Positions 60,679 through 64,000 of a stretch of 64,000 nt of DNA are shown here, one piece after another (position 1 is the stretch's first letter; every line of letters starts with the position of its first letter). Source of the DNA: Aporhodopirellula aestuarii (lineage in GTDB: Bacteria; Planctomycetota; Planctomycetia; Pirellulales; Pirellulaceae); NCBI RefSeq assembly GCF_023701485.1, contig NZ_JAMQBK010000031.1:186001-250000 (forward strand), written 5' to 3'. Under the pieces are notes generated by a model. It was not told where the DNA came from. It saw nothing but the letters and a program-made list of their open reading frames with translations, and did no database searches. Both the position numbers and the translations under genes were made by a program.

Positions 60679-62727
60679 TCACGGATCCACGACCGGCGAC
60701 TCACAATGATATTCACGGCATCTGTATAACGTGCACGTTTTCCCCAATGAAACCTTGCCATTCAACAATTCAGGGGCAACCGGACACGCATCGCCTCCCC
60801 CCTCTACTGAGTCGTCTGCGGGCAACGTCCAAGCCACCGTCAGCCCCGGCTCATACCGCGCGAGAACCTGTCGCGCAACGCGGTTCACACCTCCTCGGTC
60901 ACTTACCGCGATCACTAATTCGCCCTGATCGAAATGCAGTTCATCGACCACACTGATCAACGCAGCACATGCCCGCGTTTGTTTGCGAATGACAGCTTCG
61001 CCACACCGCAACGTTCTGGTTGCCGCGTCGAGCCATCGCGAGTTCCCCGTCAAGCGAGACAATTTCAACAACACCATCGCCGCAGCCGCATTACCGCTGA
61101 CGAGTGATCCGTCATGCCAGTCCTTGTTACGTGTGATCAGAGCATCGGTATCGCTCGCGGTGTAATAGAACCCACCTTCGTCCGCATCCATAAACCGATC
61201 CACTAACGTCTCGGCAAGCGATAACGCTTCGCTCAACCACTTCTCGTCCGCAGTTCCCTGGTAGAGCGATAGGAATGCGTCAGCCAAGATCGCGTAGTCA
61301 TCAACAAACGCATTTCCGTGTGCCGTGCCATCGCGATAGACGTGCAACAATCGCCCGTCGTCGCGACGCATCGCCTCCAACACGAATCGTGCGGCGCGTA
61401 TGGCGGTTTCGAGATAGTCCTCTCGATGCATCGCAACACTCGCAATCGCAAACGCTCGGATCGCGAGGGCATTCCACGCGACAACGATCTTGTCGTCTCG
61501 TTGCGGTTTCACCCGGCGTTCACGAACGAGTCTCAATCGCTCACGATCGTCCGCCAACTCGCCGCTCAACGACTCCAGCGACATCGAAAACGATTCCGCC
61601 CATTGCGCAAGAGGACGGGGTAAGTTCGCGATCGATTTACCCTCAAAATTGCCTGCGGCTGTGATGTCGTAAATCTCGCAGAATCGCTTGCCTCGTTCTT
61701 CGCCGAGCACGTCAATCACCTCGGCAGGATCCCACACATAGAACTTGCCCTCGACTCCTTCGCTGTCGGCGTCTTCGCTGCAGTGGATACCACCGGAAGG
61801 ATCGATCAGGTCTCGCTGGATGTAGTCCAAAATTTCCGCGGCGACGTGCCCATGTCGTGCATTCCCGGTGACCTGCATCGCCCTCGTGTAGACCTCAGCC
61901 AACAACGCGTTGTCATAGAGCATTTTTTCGAAGTGCGGCACCAACCAGTGTCCATCAACGCTGTAACGTGAAAACCCTCCCCCGATATGATCGCGAATGC
62001 CACCGGCAGCCATTTTATCGAGCGTCAATTCTGCCGCCTCGATCAACCGGGTATCGCCGGTTCTCGCCGCCACGCGCAGCAACAATTCCAAATCGGTCGC
62101 GTGAGGAAACTTGGGTGCTTCGCCGAACCCTCCCCATTCCCAATCCACGGTTTTCAATAACAACTCGATCGCGACGCCGACTCGATCGCCGCCCGGTGTT
62201 CGATCCGCCGTCTCGCCGGTACCCACGGCGAGCTGCCGCAGACTTTCGGTGATTTCGCCGGCGTGGCTCGTGATTTCTTCACGGCGATTCGCCCACGCAT
62301 CCACCAACGCGTCGAGCACCTGCGGAAAACTCGGCATCCCGCCCCGTGGCAGCACCGGCCAATACGTTCCCGCATAAAACGGCCGAGCCTCGTGATCGAG
62401 AAACACGCTCATCGGCCAACCACCACGGCCGGTCATGAGCTGCACCGCGTTCATGTAAATTTGATCGATGTCCGGGCGTTCTTCCCGATCGACTTTGATG
62501 GAAACGAAATGCTCGTTGAGATACGCGCCGACCTCTTCGTTTTCAAAACTTTCATGGGCCATCACGTGGCACCAATGGCACGCGGCATAACCAACCGACA
62601 GAAACACGGGAACGTCGCGGGCACGAGCACGCTCAAATGCCTCTTCGCCCCAGGGCATCCAATCGACCGGATTGTTCTGATGCTGTAGCAGATAGGGGCT
62701 GAGCGATTGAGCGAGTTGATTGGGCAT
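60679..62727 (-). CDS. DUF255 thioredoxin-domain protein (YyaL/SSP411-like)
   Basis: A 682-residue protein of the YyaL/spermatogenesis-associated-protein-20 family. It begins with [21 protein letters not shown] and the thioredoxin-like domain with the CHWCHVM motif, then [13 protein letters not shown] and [12 protein letters not shown]. An alpha/alpha-barrel resembling N-acylglucosamine 2-epimerase folds follows (about 195-560; [35 protein letters not shown]). It is a full-length cytosolic protein whose function is unknown, possibly redox- or sugar-related. Confidence 0.93.
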   Translation of the reverse strand: MPNQLAQSLSPYLLQHQNNPVDWMPWGEEAFERARARDVPVFLSVGYAACHWCHVMAHESFENEEVGAYLNEHFVSIKVDREERPDIDQIYMNAVQLMTGRGGWPMSVFLDHEARPFYAGTYWPVLPRGGMPSFPQVLDALVDAWANRREEITSHAGEITESLRQLAVGTGETADRTPGGDRVGVAIELLLKTVDWEWGGFGEAPKFPHATDLELLLRVAARTGDTRLIEAAELTLDKMAAGGIRDHIGGGFSRYSVDGHWLVPHFEKMLYDNALLAEVYTRAMQVTGNARHGHVAAEILDYIQRDLIDPSGGIHCSEDADSEGVEGKFYVWDPAEVIDVLGEERGKRFCEIYDITAAGNFEGKSIANLPRPLAQWAESFSMSLESLSGELADDRERLRLVRERRVKPQRDDKIVVAWNALAIRAFAIASVAMHREDYLETAIRAARFVLEAMRRDDGRLLHVYRDGTAHGNAFVDDYAILADAFLSLYQGTADEKWLSEALSLAETLVDRFMDADEGGFYYTASDTDALITRNKDWHDGSLVSGNAAAAMVLLKLSRLTGNSRWLDAATRTLRCGEAVIRKQTRACAALISVVDELHFDQGELVIAVSDRGGVNRVARQVLARYEPGLTVAWTLPADDSVEGGGDACPVAPELLNGKVSLGKTCTLYRCREYHCESPVVDP

Positions 62728-62933
62728 GGAATGGTAGAAAAAGACGGGTCGGGCAAAAACGATTCACGGGACGAACATCATAAGGGGTTTGATCCCGACG
62801 ATCACCGAGGCCAAACATTCGATAATCAATCGCAGATTACACCGTTCCCTTTATTCGCGACCTCCGATGGGGTACAACAACGTCCCTACCGGCGCACTCG
62901 GCAACAGGGCCCTTTGGTGAAAAAAACTTGGAT

Positions 62934-63350
62934 ATGAACGAGAGTATCGTATCGAACGAAATGCCGCCGATCGTTTCCGTCGGGACGCAGTGGGTGGTGG
63001 ACGCGAGCGGTTGCGATCCTCCAACGTTGCAATCTCTTGAGATCATCGGATCGCTTTGCCAACGCGTCATCGATTCACTTGGGCTCCACGTCATCGGTAG
63101 CCCCGCGGCTCATCGATTCGCCGCACCACACGGCGTGACGATGCTGTATCTATTGAGTGAATCACATCTCGCCGTGCACACCTACCCGGAACATGGGTTG
63201 GCGACCTTCAATTTTGTTTGCTGTCGCGAACATGCCGATTGGCCTTGGGAAACAGAATTGACGCGGACACTTGGGGCCAGCCACGTTTTCTTGCGAGTGC
63301 TTCGTCGCGGCGCATGGTCGATCGAATCGGCCGCGGAGACCGCCCGATGA
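62934..63350 (+). CDS. speD: S-adenosylmethionine decarboxylase proenzyme (SpeD)
   Basis: A 138-residue pyruvoyl enzyme of the short prokaryotic class. ATG 62934 (MNESIVSNEMPP) is preferred; a TTG two codons earlier is possible. LLSESHLAVHTYPEHGLATF holds the self-cleavage site: the Ser of ESH becomes the pyruvoyl group, and the His and Cys (FVCCREH) complete the active site. It makes decarboxylated SAM, the aminopropyl donor for spermidine. The ATGA overlap with the DUF4178 gene means they are translated together. Spermidine synthase is not in the window. Confidence 0.92.
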   Translation: MNESIVSNEMPPIVSVGTQWVVDASGCDPPTLQSLEIIGSLCQRVIDSLGLHVIGSPAAHRFAAPHGVTMLYLLSESHLAVHTYPEHGLATFNFVCCREHADWPWETELTRTLGASHVFLRVLRRGAWSIESAAETAR

Positions 63351-64000
63351 TTGGCGCCAGATCACTTAAGAAGAAAGGCGCGCCGTGCCCCAATTGTGGC
63401 GGACCGGTTGAGTTCCGGTTCGGCGGCACGATGGTTACGGTTTGCGAATTCTGCCATAGCGCTATCGCGAGAAAAGACCGAGACATCGAATTGATCGGCA
63501 AAGTCTCGGATCTGGTCGAAACCGACAGCGTGCTGCACCTCGGATCGACGGGAAGTTATCGCGGCAAACCCTTTGAATGCGTCGGACGGGTGCAGTACCA
63601 ACACTCCGCCGGCGGTTTTTGGGACGAATGGTATCTGCGGCTTCCCGGTGACAAGATGGCGTGGCTCGCCGACGCCCAGGGCCAATTGCACATGACCTTC
63701 CCGCGTGAAATTCGCAAACGCATGCAAGTGCCTGAGTTTGATCACCTCGAAGTCGGAAAAGCCGTCTCTCTTGGTGACAACCAACTCGTCGTGACGGAAA
63801 AAGGAACCGCGAAGGCATACGCCGCCCAAGGCGAAATCCCGTGGGCGTTCCGGCCTGGAGACGATCACGTTTACGCCGACCTGCGAGGTGAAGGCGACTG
63901 GTTCGCGACCTTCGAATACGATTCCAAAGACGACGGCGCACACAAACGCCTTTCGGTTGGCAAAACCATTTCTCTGGACGAACTCAACCTCACACCGCCG
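63347..64000 (+). CDS. DUF4178 protein with zinc ribbon, cut by the window end
   Basis: The first 218 codons are visible, from ATG 63347 in the ATGA overlap with speD; the frame is still open at 64000. An N-terminal zinc ribbon (CPNCGGPVEFRFGGTMVTV, then CEFC) precedes a DUF4178 domain: GSTGSYRGKPFECVGRVQYQ and GFWDEWYLRLPGDKMAWLAD are its hallmark. The section from about 170 may begin a second DUF4178-like unit. I recall DUF4178 genes beside speD and DUF350 membrane genes in other bacteria, so a polyamine-linked membrane stress function is plausible. Confidence 0.85.
   Translation, partial: MIGARSLKKKGAPCPNCGGPVEFRFGGTMVTVCEFCHSAIARKDRDIELIGKVSDLVETDSVLHLGSTGSYRGKPFECVGRVQYQHSAGGFWDEWYLRLPGDKMAWLADAQGQLHMTFPREIRKRMQVPEFDHLEVGKAVSLGDNQLVVTEKGTAKAYAAQGEIPWAFRPGDDHVYADLRGEGDWFATFEYDSKDDGAHKRLSVGKTISLDELNLTPP

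Noticed and set aside
1-64000. CRISPR arrays, prophage, insertion sequences, integrative elements
   Set aside because: No regularly spaced repeats, transposase or phage structural genes, and no terminal inverted repeats were found. xerC is a housekeeping recombinase with no attachment-site duplication near the tRNA-Ser.

Overview
The window looks like chromosomal DNA of a planctomycete, most likely a member of the Pirellulaceae (Rhodopirellula-like). The basis is the gene content and style: an ABC permease fused to a CPBP protease, a SulP transporter fused to a beta-carbonic anhydrase, PEGA and YdjY lipoproteins, a lysine/alanine-rich histone-H1-like tail, long low-complexity extensions on NusA, IF-2 and RbfA, weak Shine-Dalgarno signals, many GTG starts and 4-bp stop/start overlaps. 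The lineage is inferred from family resemblance and was not tested by alignment. There is no sign of prophage, transposase, plasmid functions or CRISPR.

Layout. 1-5443: AlkD-like DNA repair protein (cut by the left edge), SDR dehydrogenase, PEGA lipoprotein, PhyH dioxygenase, YchF ATPase and two small unknown proteins. 5874-7894: a small stress-type cluster (CsbD/DUF883-like membrane protein, PPOX-fold stress protein, zinc-ribbon mini-protein, DUF4235 protein). 7873-16337, minus strand: Nat-type ABC exporter whose permease carries a CPBP protease, a single-chain 5-oxoprolinase, and TrkA with a 63-residue membrane protein. 16842-24815: membrane, protease, hydrolase and lipoprotein genes, one tRNA-Ser(UGA) and xerC. 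24760-30130: SulP-carbonic anhydrase fusion, DUF374 acyltransferase and a transporter.

30141-40367 is the most distinctive part: eleven genes, all on the minus strand. The upstream half encodes sulfur-handling and iron proteins: a rhodanese with a DUF2892-like membrane tail, a TSUP transporter, a CstB-like persulfide dioxygenase-rhodanese, a bacterioferritin-like protein, a DsrE-domain exported protein and a Tll0287-like haem lipoprotein. The downstream half is a chain of five genes with start/stop overlaps: exported rhodanese, FAD oxidoreductase of the SelD-associated type, and a DevBCA-type exporter. In front of the first gene lies a near-consensus promoter (TTGACA, 16 bp, TATGAT) covered by a perfect 10-bp inverted repeat, with no regulator gene beside it. 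I read it as a sulfide/persulfide defence island resembling the staphylococcal cst operon but under different control.

40605-51876: PLP-binding YggS protein, a large unknown protein, a three-gene operon (YdjY lipoprotein, 3-hydroxyacyl-CoA dehydrogenase, exported amidohydrolase), aroB and an SH3-domain exported protein. 51899-59526 is the translation/transcription cluster nusA-infB-rbfA, followed by an endonuclease-III-fold protein with an H1-like tail and YebC. nusA has its own promoter followed at once by an intrinsic terminator, which suggests attenuation. The right end holds a GNAT protein, a DUF255 thioredoxin-fold protein, speD and a DUF4178 protein cut by the right edge.
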